From Macropodus opercularis (lineage: Eukaryota > Chordata > Actinopteri > Anabantiformes > Osphronemidae), in contig CM061099.1 of the NCBI GenBank assembly GCA_030770545.1, positions 18,563,501 through 18,627,500 of the forward strand: a stretch of DNA of 64,000 nt. Direction: 5' to 3'. Both the position numbers and the translations under genes were made by a program. This document shows, one piece after another, positions 15,060 to 25,150 of the stretch. Position 1 is the stretch's first letter. The number at the start of each line of letters is the position of its first letter. The notes under the pieces were generated by a model that saw nothing but the letters and a program-made list of their open reading frames with translations, was not told the origin of the DNA and did not search any database.

Positions 15060-16610
15060 AAATCAATTAATAAAGACTTACCGTTACAGGGTGGCCAATA
15101 GTGCCAGCATTTGTCCTAGGACCTGCAAAACACGCTTTGACCTTCCCCTAACATACAATGTAATACAACATGTTACATTGACAGGAGGTCTCAGAATACC
15201 AGGATTTTCAGTTGACCTGGCATCACACGCTGGGACCATTCCCTGTCTTACAATGAAAAAAAAGGAAACTTACGTTGAAAGGGGGTCCCAGAATGCCAGG
15301 ACTATACCCCCAACCTGGCATCACACACTGGGACCATTCCCTGTCTTACAATGAAAAAAAAGGAAACTTACGTTGAAAGGGGGTCCCAGAATGCCAGGAC
15401 TATACCCCCAACCTGGCATCACACACTGGGACCATTCCCTGTCTTACAATCCAATACACAAAATTAAAAAACAAACAATAACCTTACTTTGATAGGGGAT
15501 CCCAGAATGCCAGGATTTTTTCTTCGACCTGGCATCACACACTGGGACCATTTCCTATCGTGCAACATGACGTGAAGAAATGAATTAATGAAGACTTACC
15601 GTTACAGGGTGGCCAATAGTGCCAGCATTTGTCCTAGGACCTGCAAAACACGCTTTGACCGTTCCCTAAGATACAATGTAATACAACATGTTACATTGAC
15701 AGGGGGTCCCAGAATGCCAGGATTTTCAGTTTGACCTGGCATCACACACTGGGACCATTCCCTGTCTTACAATGCAATACACAAAATAAAAAAAAACAAT
15801 AACCTTACATTGACAGGGGGTCCCAGAATACCAAGATTTTCAGTTGACCTGGCATCACACACTGGGACCATTCCCTGTCTTACAATGAAAAAAAAGGAAA
15901 CTTACGTTGACAGGGGGTCCCAGAATGCCAGGATTTTTACTTCGACCTGGCATCACACACTGGGACCATTTCTTATCGTGCAACTAAAAGTGAAGAAATC
16001 AATTAATACAGACTTACCGTCACAGGGTGGCCAATAGTGCCAGCATTTGTCCTCAGACCTGCAAAACACACTTAGACCATTCCCTGTCTTACAATGAAAA
16101 AAAAGAAAACTTATGTTGACAGGGGGTCCCAGAATGCCAGGATTTTCAGTTGACCTGGCATCACACGCTGGGACCATTCCCTGTCTTACAATCCAATACA
16201 CAAAATAAAAAAAACAATAACCTTACATTGATAGGGGATCCCAGAATGCCAGGATTTTTACATCGACCTGGCATCACACACTGGGACCATTTCCTATCGT
16301 GCAACTAAAAGTGAAGAAATCAATTAATAAAGACTTACCGTTACAGGGTGGCCAATAGTGCCAGCATTTGTCCTAGGACCTGCAAAACACGCTTTGACCA
16401 TTCCCTAACATACAATGTAATACAACATGTTACATTGACAGGGGGTCCCAGAATGCCAGGATTTTCAGTTTGACCTGGCATCACACACTGGGACCATTCC
16501 CTGTCTTACAATGAAAAAAAAGGAAACTTACGTTGACAGGGGGTCCCAGAATGCCAGGACTATACCCCCAACCTGGCATCACACACTGGGACTATTCGCT
16601 GTCTTACAAT
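15060..16610. repeat. Third, partial copy of the higher-order repeat
   Basis: The same monomer order appears again. At 15,091 the offset to copy 2 (11,607) is 3,484 bp; from about 15,500 it becomes 3,262 bp (15,953/12,691 and 16,533/13,271). About 222 bp were therefore lost inside this copy. One 96-bp type monomer is also doubled near 15,250-15,440. After about 16,610 the order differs from copies 1 and 2. Confidence 0.82.
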
Positions 16611-16976
16611 GCAATACACAAAATAAAAAAAACAAACAATAACCTTACATTGACAGGGGGTCCCAGAATGCCAGGATTTGTACTTCGACCTGGCATCACA
16701 CACTGGGACCATTTCCTATCGTGCAACATAAAGTAAAGAAATTAATAAATAAAGACTTACCGTTACAGGGTGGCCAATAGTGCCAGCATTTGTCCTAGGA
16801 CCTGCAAAACACACTTAGACCATTCCCTAACATACAATGTAATACAACATGTTACATTGACAGGGGGTCCCAGAATGCCAGGATTTTCAGTTGACCTGGC
16901 ATCACACACTGGGAACATTTCCTATCGTGCAACATAAAGTGAAGAAATCAATTAATAAAGACTTACCGTCACAGGG

Positions 16977-17190
16977 TTTTCTGCAACTGCGTGTTTCCCC
17001 TGTGATGCAGAGCGATGAGAGGCCGCTACGCTAGTCCACAATCACCAAATAAACCATTTACTGCAGCTAAGGCACAACAGGTGTCGCTTTTGCTTCACTT
17101 ACAGGACTTCCTTAGAAAATATGTTAAATATTAGCTATTGTCTTCTACCGAACAATATTAGCATAGTTCATTCACTGAAAAAGGTGCTCA
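16977..17190. repeat. Diverged fragment of the spacer
   Basis: The array stops inside the GACTTACCGTCACAGGG motif and goes straight into sequence resembling spacer positions about 317-521. Shared points are GTGTTTCCCCTGTGATGCAG, CAATCACCAAAT, AGGCACAACAGG, TTAGAAAATATGTTAAATA, ACAATATTAGCATA and CTGAAAAAGGTGCTCA. It also shares CTTCACTTACAGGACTT with the second half of the spacer (about 1,275). It is more diverged than the two long copies and marks the border between satellite and the gene island. Confidence 0.8.
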
Positions 17191-17911
17191 AGACATTATA
17201 CGGGCATCTTCCTGCCACGGTCCTTGCAGCTTATCCACTAAACCCAATGCACCTACATTACAAAAGCATGGATGTAAACTAAATTCTGTCCTTATTATCA
17301 CGACATTTCTTCAGAAAACAGAACATGACAAATCAACATAGAAATAAGCATTTTTGTCTCTGCTGTACGGAAAGCTTACCTGTCTGCCATAGCACGCGTC
17401 CGTCAATACCCCGAACACAGGGTTTCATTCAAAACATTGATTAGGGCACGATGACCTTTACTTTGGCCTTACGACCTGCTGTATCGTGACTGTATTAATG
17501 CCGCCGGTGCACCCAAGAGGCCAGTCAGCTTATGGGCTGGATGTGCGTGAAACGACACTGAAATCCTTTTCTGTTCTGGACAATTTTACTCTCTTACGCA
17601 ATCCAGTTGTGCAGTACAGTCCACAGAGTAGCTACATGACCAACCTCTAGGCCATGTCCGTTCTGTTCAAGATGAGTATGTGAGTTAAACTTCTAAAACG
17701 TTTGGCCCACTAGCCTAGCGTAGGTAGACACTGGCAAATGTGTCACACAAAATGTACTACATATACTACATGTTGACACTGGAGGCGCAGATTCTTCTTG
17801 TAGGAGTGTGATCTACTCAATTGAAATACATAAAGTACTAGTTACAACTTGTAATGTGTCAAAGTATTTAGGCAGATGATGAACTTATCTTTTCTGTGTT
17901 TTTGTTAATAG
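17191..17911. other. No gene seen; probable last intron of gcdh
   Basis: Single-copy looking sequence between the spacer fragment and the gcdh exon. No splice-flanked open frame matching the upstream gcdh exons was found here. A pyrimidine-rich stretch directly before 17,912 serves as the 3' splice site. Confidence 0.5.
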
Positions 17912-17985
17912 GAACTCATGATGTCCATGCCTTGATCCTGGGTGGAGCCATTACTGGACTGCAATCCTTCACTGTTGGAAGGTAA
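17912..17985 (+). CDS. gcdh: Glutaryl-CoA dehydrogenase, last coding exon (partial gene)
   Basis: The exon starts after a pyrimidine-rich tract and TTAATAG and reads in phase 1 (previous exon must supply one base). It encodes THDVHALILGGAITGLQSF followed by four residues and a TAA stop at 17,983-17,985. This matches the C-terminal end of mitochondrial glutaryl-CoA dehydrogenase, an FAD flavoenzyme of lysine, hydroxylysine and tryptophan breakdown. In the family this segment directly follows the catalytic glutamate, which would lie at the end of the missing previous exon. The family has arginine in LGRAITG; here the codon reads glycine (LGGAITG), one substitution away. No other gcdh exon was found in the window, so upstream exons lie before position 1 or are absent. 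The convergent neighbour is syce2, as in mammals, which supports the assignment. Confidence 0.85.
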
Positions 17986-18402
17986 AGCTTCTCCAGTCTT
18001 CTTACTTGGAATGAGCTGAGGTGAAACAAGGAACACTGTGCAACCTGTTCATCTGTCCCCTAACAAACTTGGAGGATATTTGAAACTTGGCTTGTTGGGA
18101 TACAGCAATATATCTAATAGATTAATTAATCTTTTAGTGTTTAACTGTTTTCTCATAACTGATCTATAGCCTCCATTTGATATCTGGTTAATGTTTACGG
18201 TCCGCTTAACTAAAGAGTTGGTTATATTTATGATATGAGTGTAAAGATGTTTAAATTTTAAATGTGTGAATACAGGTACATGCAGTATGTACAAGCCCTT
18301 TACACGTAATTATATCCAATATCGGTGTCATGTTTGTTCTGTTTTTGAGGAGTTTGGTGAAATATGTAATACTCTGATATTGTAATTTCTTAAATATACA
18401 AA

Positions 18403-18408
18403 AATAAA
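18403..18408 (+). promoter_or_regulatory. Probable gcdh polyadenylation signal
   Basis: AATAAA about 420 bases after the gcdh stop codon, in an AT-rich context, followed within 30-40 bases by a T-rich stretch. It would give a 3' UTR of about 440 bases. A second AATAAA on the same strand is near 18,484. Confidence 0.45.
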
Positions 18409-18444
18409 AAAGACCTTCACACCAATGTGGATTGGACTGTTGCA

Positions 18445-18450
18445 TTTATT
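18445..18450 (-). promoter_or_regulatory. Possible syce2 polyadenylation signal
   Basis: TTTATT on the plus strand is AATAAA on the minus strand, about 205 bases past the syce2 stop at 18,655. It lies only about 40 bases from the opposing gcdh signal, so the two 3' UTRs would nearly meet or overlap. Confidence 0.4.
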
Positions 18451-18654
18451 TACTGAATGAACCCATACTGGCTATGCCTCTAAATAAAACATGGCATTTG
18501 CTCTTCATAGTCAAAAGAGTTGTGAACACTCCAAGATGCATCTTGGGGTAAAAAAGTGAAACGCAAGGTGAGTAATATTACCACTAAAGGAAAGTGCTTT
18601 GTATACTCGCTAACACAACTTCAATCTAATACGAACATCAGGATAGAAACTAGC

Positions 18655-18856
18655 TTATGGACATTCTGATGCCTGACCAATGGGCAGACCTTCTCGAAGA
18701 CAAGCCACAGCCCGGTTGGCCTCCAGGAGCTCCTTACTGATCTTAGTGCAGCGTTCGCACGTCATACAGCTCCTGCATTTTCACCTCCATCTCATTATTG
18801 TTGTCTTCATAGACCATGTACATGTGCTCCCTCATCAGCTGGCACTTCTCCGTCAC
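18655..18856 (-). pseudogene. syce2: syce2 last exon, frameshifted
   Basis: On the minus strand a TTATCCTGTTGCAG acceptor is followed by a frame reading VTEKCQLMREHMYMVYEDNN and on to LYDV, a charged coiled-coil-like stretch typical of synaptonemal complex central element protein 2. In that frame it stops early at 18,743-18,745. Skipping the lone base at 18,757 (equivalent to a 2-nt loss) restores ERCTKISKELLEANRAVACL and ends in TAA at 18,655-18,657. The restored reading continues the coiled coil, so I take the shift as a lesion, or an assembly error, rather than a natural end. SYCE2 works in the meiotic synaptonemal complex with TEX12 and SYCE1. The exon follows the 18,957-19,093 exon in phase 0. 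Confidence 0.75.
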
Positions 18857-18956
18857 CTGCAACAGGATAATCAAATCAAGGACAAGACTAGTGGGCAGAG
18901 ATGGTCTGACGGACTCTGATCACCGCATTAAAAAGCTTGCCTATGATCAGTAGTAC

Positions 18957-19093
18957 CTTTGCCACTAGCTTCTCCTGAAAATCCTCCATCGCCTTCTCAC
19001 TGCTAGCACGATTGTTGATCTGCTCAATCACTCCCTGCAATGTTCTGCTGATGATGTCTATTGTTGAGCTATAGACAACATTAAAGTAGGTCA
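18957..19093 (-). pseudogene. syce2: syce2 penultimate exon (intact by itself)
   Basis: On the minus strand a TTTACATTTCCACAG acceptor is followed by a 137-nt open exon and an AAG|GTACTA donor. It begins with two bases of a split codon (phase 1 entry) and reads TYFNVVYSSTIDIISRTLQG, then VIEQINNRASSEKAMEDFQ and EKLVAK. The mammalian SYCE2 core has the same layout (YFSS..SSIDIL, LIENIN, NFR..LKTKV). No upstream syce2 exon was recognised with confidence: the next 6.5 kb is satellite and a piggyBac element. It is marked as pseudogene only because the following exon is frameshifted; if that shift is an error the gene may be functional. Confidence 0.78.
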
Positions 19094-19185
19094 CTGTGGA
19101 AATGTAAAGAACAAAACAGTTTAATAACATGAAAGAATTATTACTTCTCTGAGTGATCTATACAGCCTGCAGCTGATTCTTCTAA

Positions 19186-20442
19186 CTTACAATGAAAAAA
19201 AACAATAACCTTACATTGATAGGGGATCCCAGAATGCCAGGATTTTTACTTCGACCTGGCATCACACACTGGGACCATTCCCTGTCTTAAAATGAAAAAA
19301 AAACAATAACCTTATTTTGATAGGGGGTCCCAGAATGCCAGGACTATACCCCCAACTTGGCATCACACACTGAGACCATTTCCTATCGTGCAACATAAGG
19401 TATAGACATTAATAAATAAAGATTTACCGTTACAGGGTGGCCAATAGTGCCAGCATTTGTCCTCAGATCTGCAAAACACACTTAGACCATTCCCTGTCTT
19501 ACAATGAAAAAAAAGAAAACTTACGTTGACAGGGGGTCCCAGAATGCCAGGACTATACCCCCAACCTGGCATCACACACTGGGACCATTCCCTGTCTTAC
19601 AATCCAATACACAAAATAAAAAAAACAATAACCTTACATTGACAGGGGGTCCCAGAATACCAAGATTTTCAGTTGACCTGGCATCACACACTGGGACCAT
19701 TTCCTATCGTGCAACTAAAAGTGAAGAAATTAATAAATAAAGACTTACTGTTACAGGGTGGCCAATAGTGCCAGCATTTGTCCTAGGACCTGCAAAACAC
19801 GCTTTGACCATTCCCTAACATACAATGTAATAATACAACATGTTACATTGATAGGGGGTCCCAGAATGCCAGGACTATACCCCCAACCTGGCATCACACA
19901 CTGGGACCATTTCCTATCGTGTAATACAACATGTTACATTGACAGGAGGTCTCAGAATACCAGGATTTTCAGTTGACCTGGCATCACACACTGGGACCAT
20001 TCCCTGTCTTACAATGAAAAAAAAAGGAAACTTACGTTGCACAGGGGGTCCCAGAATGCCAGGACTATACCCCCAACCTGGCATCACACACTGGGACCAT
20101 TCCCTGTCTTACAATGCAATACACAAAATAAAAAAAACAATAACCTTATATTGATAGGGGGTCCCAGAATGCCAGGAGTTTTACTTCGACCTGGCATCAC
20201 ACACTGGGACCATTTCTTATCATGCAACATAAAGTGAAGAAATCAATTAATAAAAACTTACCGTCACAAGAGGCCAATAGTGCCAGCATTTGTCCTCAGA
20301 CCTGCAAAACACACTTTGACCATTCCCTAACATACAATGTAATACAACATGTTACATTGACAGGAGGTCTCAGAATACCAGGATTTTCAGTTGACCTGGA
20401 ATCACACACTGGGACCATTCCCTGTCTTACAATGAAAAAAAA
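19186..20442. repeat. Satellite array, block 2
   Basis: The same cores and linkers as block 1, starting abruptly with CTTACAATGAAAAAAAACAA after single-copy sequence in the syce2 intron. It holds some unusual joins: at about 19,920 a GTGTAATACAACATG junction skips a linker, and at 20,037 there is a one-base insertion. It ends at the left end of the piggyBac element, which sits in the A-run of a linker. Confidence 0.9.
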
Positions 20443-20764
20443 CACTAGAAGTCCCAGAGATGGGCCATTTGGCCTTTCTACCTATAAAACCCGCCGGCGG
20501 GCCGATCGGCCTGAAGGTTTTAGGCTAATATCCTTAATCAGCTGTGAACGATTGCTTTTGTTATGTAAACAACGTGGGGCCACGCTGAGCCACCTCAAGG
20601 AAACTTGTGTTTCACTTTGCATCTTAGGGAGAAATCACCACATGCTTTTTTCCTTTGTTGCAAAGATTTATTGATAAAAATAGTACAAAATGAATTAAAG
20701 AATCCAACCATTTGTACAGATATTTACAAATAATATTAAAAAGTGAGTGAGTACATTCCAGCAA

Positions 20765-21985
20765 TCACTCACAATCCTGGCACTGCCATGGTATCTCCCG
20801 TCTGCATGTACCACATGTGTATCTGTAGCAGTGAACACATCGCACAGTGGCATGATTGTTCTTGCCTTGGTGTTTGACCTGACACATGGCTCTTTTTCCA
20901 GGGCTTGGTGTGGAGGGTTGGGTCCAAAGCAATTGTTCTTTTATTGCCTTCTTCGCACACATATGAGAGTTAGCCAACTCTCTTGCAAGCTCCACCAGGA
21001 AGTCCACCCGTCTTTCCTGCCTTCCGGTGCCTGCTTGATACAGCACATGTGCATTCAGTGCTGCCATGTCAATCATGTTATAGGACACGGCAACTGGCCA
21101 GCGTCGTGTCCCTGTGCGGACAGTGTACTCCCGCACCATCTGGTCCATCACATCCACGCCGCACTTTGTGGTGTTGTAAAGGGCGACAGTGTTTGGCTTC
21201 CTTTTGGTGGTATTCTCAGTCTGAATCACGCTGTGCATGCTGCTAAGAATGTAGACGGTCTTCTTCCGTTTGGGCGCATACGCCGTCAGCGTAGTACGTA
21301 GTTTTCCGGCTAAGAAGTTTATGCGCAAGTGACAGCGATGTGAAGAAATTGTCCGTGGTAACATTTCTGCCCTTGAATGGTTCCATCAGCCTCATCACTA
21401 CATTTTCAGTCAGTCTCTCTCCACTGGGACGACTAGGATCCTTTCCAAGATATGGGAGGACGTTACAAATGTACTTGGATTTTAGGTTACAAGCCACCCA
21501 AAACATGATCCCAAACTTGTCAGGTTTAGTTGCAATATACTGCAGGAAACAGCAGCGAGTCTTTGTCGGGAAAAAACGTTCATCAACGGTGATATGTAGA
21601 CCAGGGTTGTAGGACGTGATGCAATTGGTGACAAATGATTTATGTCACTCCACTCTGCTTTTTTAGTGTTTTCCACTTACTGGTTTCAAATGAAATAGGA
21701 AATAATATGAAATGAAACCTAACCTGAAGACAGATCAGACTCTGAGTCTGAATCCGGCTGAAGTTCTATGTCTTCTCCATCTGAGTCGCAAGGGTTTACT
21801 TCACTCAGGTTCATTTCCAAGGCCTGCTGTGTGGTGAGTCTTCTCTGCATTTTCTTTTCTTGGAGAGGAGGTTCGTACACCACAGAATTCTTGAGGGCAC
21901 TGAAGTAGTAGGCTATGTGCAGTGAGATTTTATCCACCTCAGTACAAAAGGAATTACCTCTCATCTGAGAGCAAGCTGCCTGCAA
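20765..21985 (-). pseudogene. piggyBac-family transposase, broken
   Basis: Order on the minus strand: an acidic N-terminal piece (21,719-21,985; QRRLTTQQALEM, many D and E); a stop and missing N-terminal catalytic region; then from about 21,625 a run with ITVDERFFPTKTRCCFLQY, FWVACNLKSKY and VTTDNFFTSLSLA; a frameshift near 21,300; and the C-terminal part (20,765-21,364) with NTTKCGVDVMDQM and RRWPVAVSYNMIDMAALNAH. The D residues of VDE, TDN and GVD fit the three catalytic aspartates of the DDE fold. The end is a cysteine-rich domain with CxxC-type pairs, as in piggyBac. At least one stop, one deletion and one frameshift make it non-functional. Confidence 0.88.
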
Positions 21986-22106
21986 TTAGATGTGTTAATT
22001 CATATCTTTTTATACCTGGGCAAGACCCTACATTCCAATGTGAGAATGAATTGAATTCATGAATGAAGAATTGAATGGTAAATCAAGTCTGTGAAGATTC
22101 TCATTC

Positions 22107-22190
22107 ATCCAGGAGAATCAAGTTCTCTGCTTTTAGCAGCTCTCACTCCCCCACACATACAAACAAGCCACCAGAAACCATTACCAAGGT
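22107..22190. repeat. Internal duplication in the piggyBac 5' region
   Basis: CAAGTTCTCTGCTTTTAGCA, then CACACATACAAACAAGCCAC and CAGAAACCATT, recurs at about 22,556-22,625 (CAAGTTCTCTGCTGTTAGCA and the same following blocks). The copy spacing is about 435 bp. Confidence 0.75.
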
Positions 22191-22767
22191 ACTACGTGAT
22201 GGAACCTTGGTAATCACCCGCAAGATGACAATTGCAATAAATGCCATTAGTTCAGGGAGGACCATGAACATCTTCCTGTGCATGTTTTTATAGTCTATTC
22301 TTGAATGCTATGAAGCATGTCAATAAACATGATGATGATGAAACACAGGAAGCTCTGAAGGCGACTCGAGATACTTTTCCTGGCCTTAGCCGTTGGCTCT
22401 CCATCTGCAGCCTACGCTTTGATTGGGGGGAAAGGGAGACACGTCCCCACCTGTTCTTAATGCCACACTGTGCCATCTTTCACTGTCTCTGTCAGGTCAG
22501 TCCACAAACAGGCTCTTTTTTGGTTGAGGAGCAGCAAAGCGGGGGAAATCTGGTCAAACAAGTTCTCTGCTGTTAGCAGCCATCCCTCCCCCACACATAC
22601 AAACAAGCCACCAGCAACCATTCACACACACCCCCCCAAAACCCCCTGCAGATTGCTCAGGTAATGACCTTATTTACACATGAATTGATGCTAATGATAG
22701 CCAAAAGACTAGCCAGTTAGCATCCACTTGGCCAAAGGAGGGTTAGAAATCTCTGGGACTTCTAGTG

Positions 22768-23825
22768 TTAAAATGAAAAAAAAAACAATAACCTTACTTT
22801 GATAGAGGGGGCCCAGAATGCCAGGATTTTTAGTTAACCTGGCATCACACACTGGGACCATTTCCTATCGTGCAACTAAAACTATAGAAATTAATAAATA
22901 AAGACTTACCGTCACAAGAGGCCAATAGTGCCAGCATTTGTCCTCAGACCTCCAAAACACACTTTGACCATTCCCTAACATACAATGTAATACAACATGT
23001 TACATTGACAGGAGGTCTCAGAATACCAGGATTTTCAGTTGACCTGGCATCACACGCTGGGACCATTCCCTGTCTTACAATGAAAAAAAAGGAAACTTAC
23101 GTTGACAGGGGGTCCCAGAATGCCAGGACTATACCCCCAACCTGGCATCACACACTGGGACCATTCCCTGTCTTACAATCCAATACACAAAATTTAAAAA
23201 AAAATACCTTACATTGATAGGGGGTCCCAGAATGCCAGGATTTTTACTTCGACCTGGCATCATACACTGGGACCATTTCCTATCGTGCAACTAAAAGTAT
23301 AGAAATTAATAAATAAAGACTTACCGTTACAGGGTGGCCAATAGTGCCAGCATTTGTCCTAGGACCTGTAAAACACACTTTGACCATTCTCTAACATACA
23401 ATGTAATACAACATGTTACATTGACAGGGGGTCCCAGAATGCCAGGATTTTCAGTTGACCTGGCATCACACACTGGGACCATTTCCTATTGTGCAACTAA
23501 AAGTATAGAAATTAATAAATAAAGACTTACCGTCACAGGGTGGCCAATAGTGCCAGCATTTGTCCTCAGACCTGCAAAACACACTTAGACCATTCCCTGT
23601 CTTACAATGAAAAAAAAGGAAACTTACGTTGAAAGGGGGTCCCAGAATGCCAGGACTATACCCCCAACCTGGCATCACACACTGGGACCATTCCCTGTCT
23701 TACAATCCAATACACAAAATAAAAAAACAATAACCTTACATTGACAGGGGGTCCCAGAATGCCAGGATTTTTACTTCGACCTGGCATCGCACACTGGAAC
23801 CATTTCCTATCGTGCAAAATCAAGG
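22768..23825. repeat. Satellite array, block 3
   Basis: The array resumes at the right end of the piggyBac with TTAAAATGAAAAA, a known linker variant (compare 19,287). It continues with ordinary monomers up to a shortened one ending near 23,815 (CGTGCAAAATCAAGG), where the second spacer copy starts. Confidence 0.9.
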
Positions 23826-25150
23826 AATTCAATTAATAAAGACTTACCTTCTTAAATGCTGTCTTTTTTTCCTGGGATGTCGGGCAAAACCAAAGAGCAG
23901 TCTGCCTCATAGCGGTAGCAAGGAGCCATGCATTTAGTTTGCATAGCACGCAATGATGAGGAGCGCAGCCTTGGGAACTGGCAAATTAGAAAAAGCAAAA
24001 TGGAAAAACATTTGAATATTCCAATTTAAGATATGTATTTCTATAATATACTAGAAAATAAATACAATGTTAAACAATCACTGACCTAAGTGTAAAGAGG
24101 ACCACAAAACAGCACCAGTACATGACAACAAAACACTCCTTTCTGTAACTGCATGTTTCCCCTGTGATGCAGAGCGAAGAGGTGCCGCTACGACAGCCCG
24201 CAATCACCAAATCAACCATATACTGAAGCGAAGGCACAACAGGTTTTGTCCAATCTTCACTCATTTCTTTAGAAAACATGTTAAATACTAGCTATTGTCT
24301 TTTACTGAACAATATTAGCATACTTACTACACTGAAAAAGGTGCTCACAGCAAAATACACACATCTAAAGTGTTCTAGCATCTATAGTCCCTCTTCAACC
24401 AATGACCCAAACAACTTTCACGGGATTAAAAACGGCAGAAAATTACCTCTGCAAATTGGCTAATGTGTCTAACGCTAAATGCTAATGCTAATGCTACCTG
24501 GTTACCGTTACTAAGCACAAACTTAAACCTAAACTTAGTAAACATAGCACCCTAAGAGGATAAAATACATTTTCGATTATATGGATAATATTCCTAAAAC
24601 AATGCTGGCATACTGTGATAAATCCGATCACTGAGTCCATACTCACTTTGGAAGATGATACACTTTATCGTCCCGCCTGACCGCTCTACGTCTGTCTCTT
24701 CTTTGGCTCCTCACGACATCCCAGTACAAACGACCAGTCCGCCCCCTAGCGGTAGCTGCCAGTCTTGCATTTAGTTTACGTGGCATGCAATGACGTGGAG
24801 CGTAGCCCTGGGAACTGGTACATTAGACAAAGCAAAAATGGAAAACATTTGAATATTCCACTTTAAATTATGCATTTCTGAAATATATTTCAAACTAAAT
24901 ATAAACACTGACAGGGCGGCCCAAATGCTTAAGAAATTATCAGTGACACCACTATGACCACAAAACAGCATGAGTACATGACAACAAAATACTGGCGTTT
25001 CTGTGATTGCATGTGTGTGATGCAGAGCCACAATAGAGGCCGCTACGTCAGCCCACAATCACCACATCAACCATATAATGAAGCTAAGCACAACAGCTGT
25101 CGCCGGTGCTTCACTTACAGGACTTGCTTAGAAAATATGTTAAATAGCAA
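23826..25150. repeat. 1.3-kb spacer, copy 2
   Basis: Position 23,826 corresponds to position 1 of the window. Differences are few: CATAAATG/CTTAAATG near the start, an extra 6-bp GCTAAT unit near 24,485, and single substitutions. It joins the array at the same point as copy 1 (GGACCATTCCCTGACTCACA; copy 1 has TTTCTTGA). With copy 1 it defines a repeating unit of at least 23.8 kb. Confidence 0.92.

Larger units (their letters stand above)
1320..16976. repeat. Satellite array, block 1 (about 15.7 kb)
   Basis: Tandem array built from two related cores. The main core is 66-67 bp (contains GGGGGTCCCAGAATGCCAGG and CATCACACACTGGGACCATT) with a variable 11-12 bp centre. The second core is 66 bp (contains GGGTGGCCAATAGTGCCAGC). 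They are joined by four linker types of about 29, 32, 45 and 47-50 bp. Monomer steps of 99, 114 and 117 bp can be counted directly (for example 2,525, 2,624, 2,723; and 1,874, 1,991, 2,105, 2,219). All are multiples of three, which explains the many 60-140 residue open frames on both strands; these are not treated as genes. Monomer types are shuffled rather than strictly periodic, except in the higher-order copies listed separately. The order of linkers on the minus strand looks like GT...AG introns (see findings). Confidence 0.93.
20443..22767 (-). mobile_element. Degraded piggyBac-type DNA transposon (2,325 bp)
   Basis: Perfect 18-bp terminal inverted repeats (CACTAGAAGTCCCAGAGA at 20,443-20,460 and its reverse complement at 22,750-22,767). 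The right side is followed by TTAA (22,768-22,771), the target piggyBac uses; the left side has AAAA instead. The encoded protein on the minus strand is a piggyBac transposase in pieces. The element is inserted in the satellite and now splits it. The 5' part, about 21,990-22,749, is noncoding and carries an internal duplication. Confidence 0.9.

Noticed and set aside
1874..16736. Plus-strand open frames of 60-140 residues with GGPRMPG and THWDHSLSYN repeats
   Set aside because: They are reading frames of tandem monomers with lengths divisible by three, with no consistent start or gene context. I describe them as satellite.
20747..21612. Plus-strand open frames of up to 184 residues
   Set aside because: Shadows of the piggyBac transposase on the minus strand, which has the recognisable motifs.
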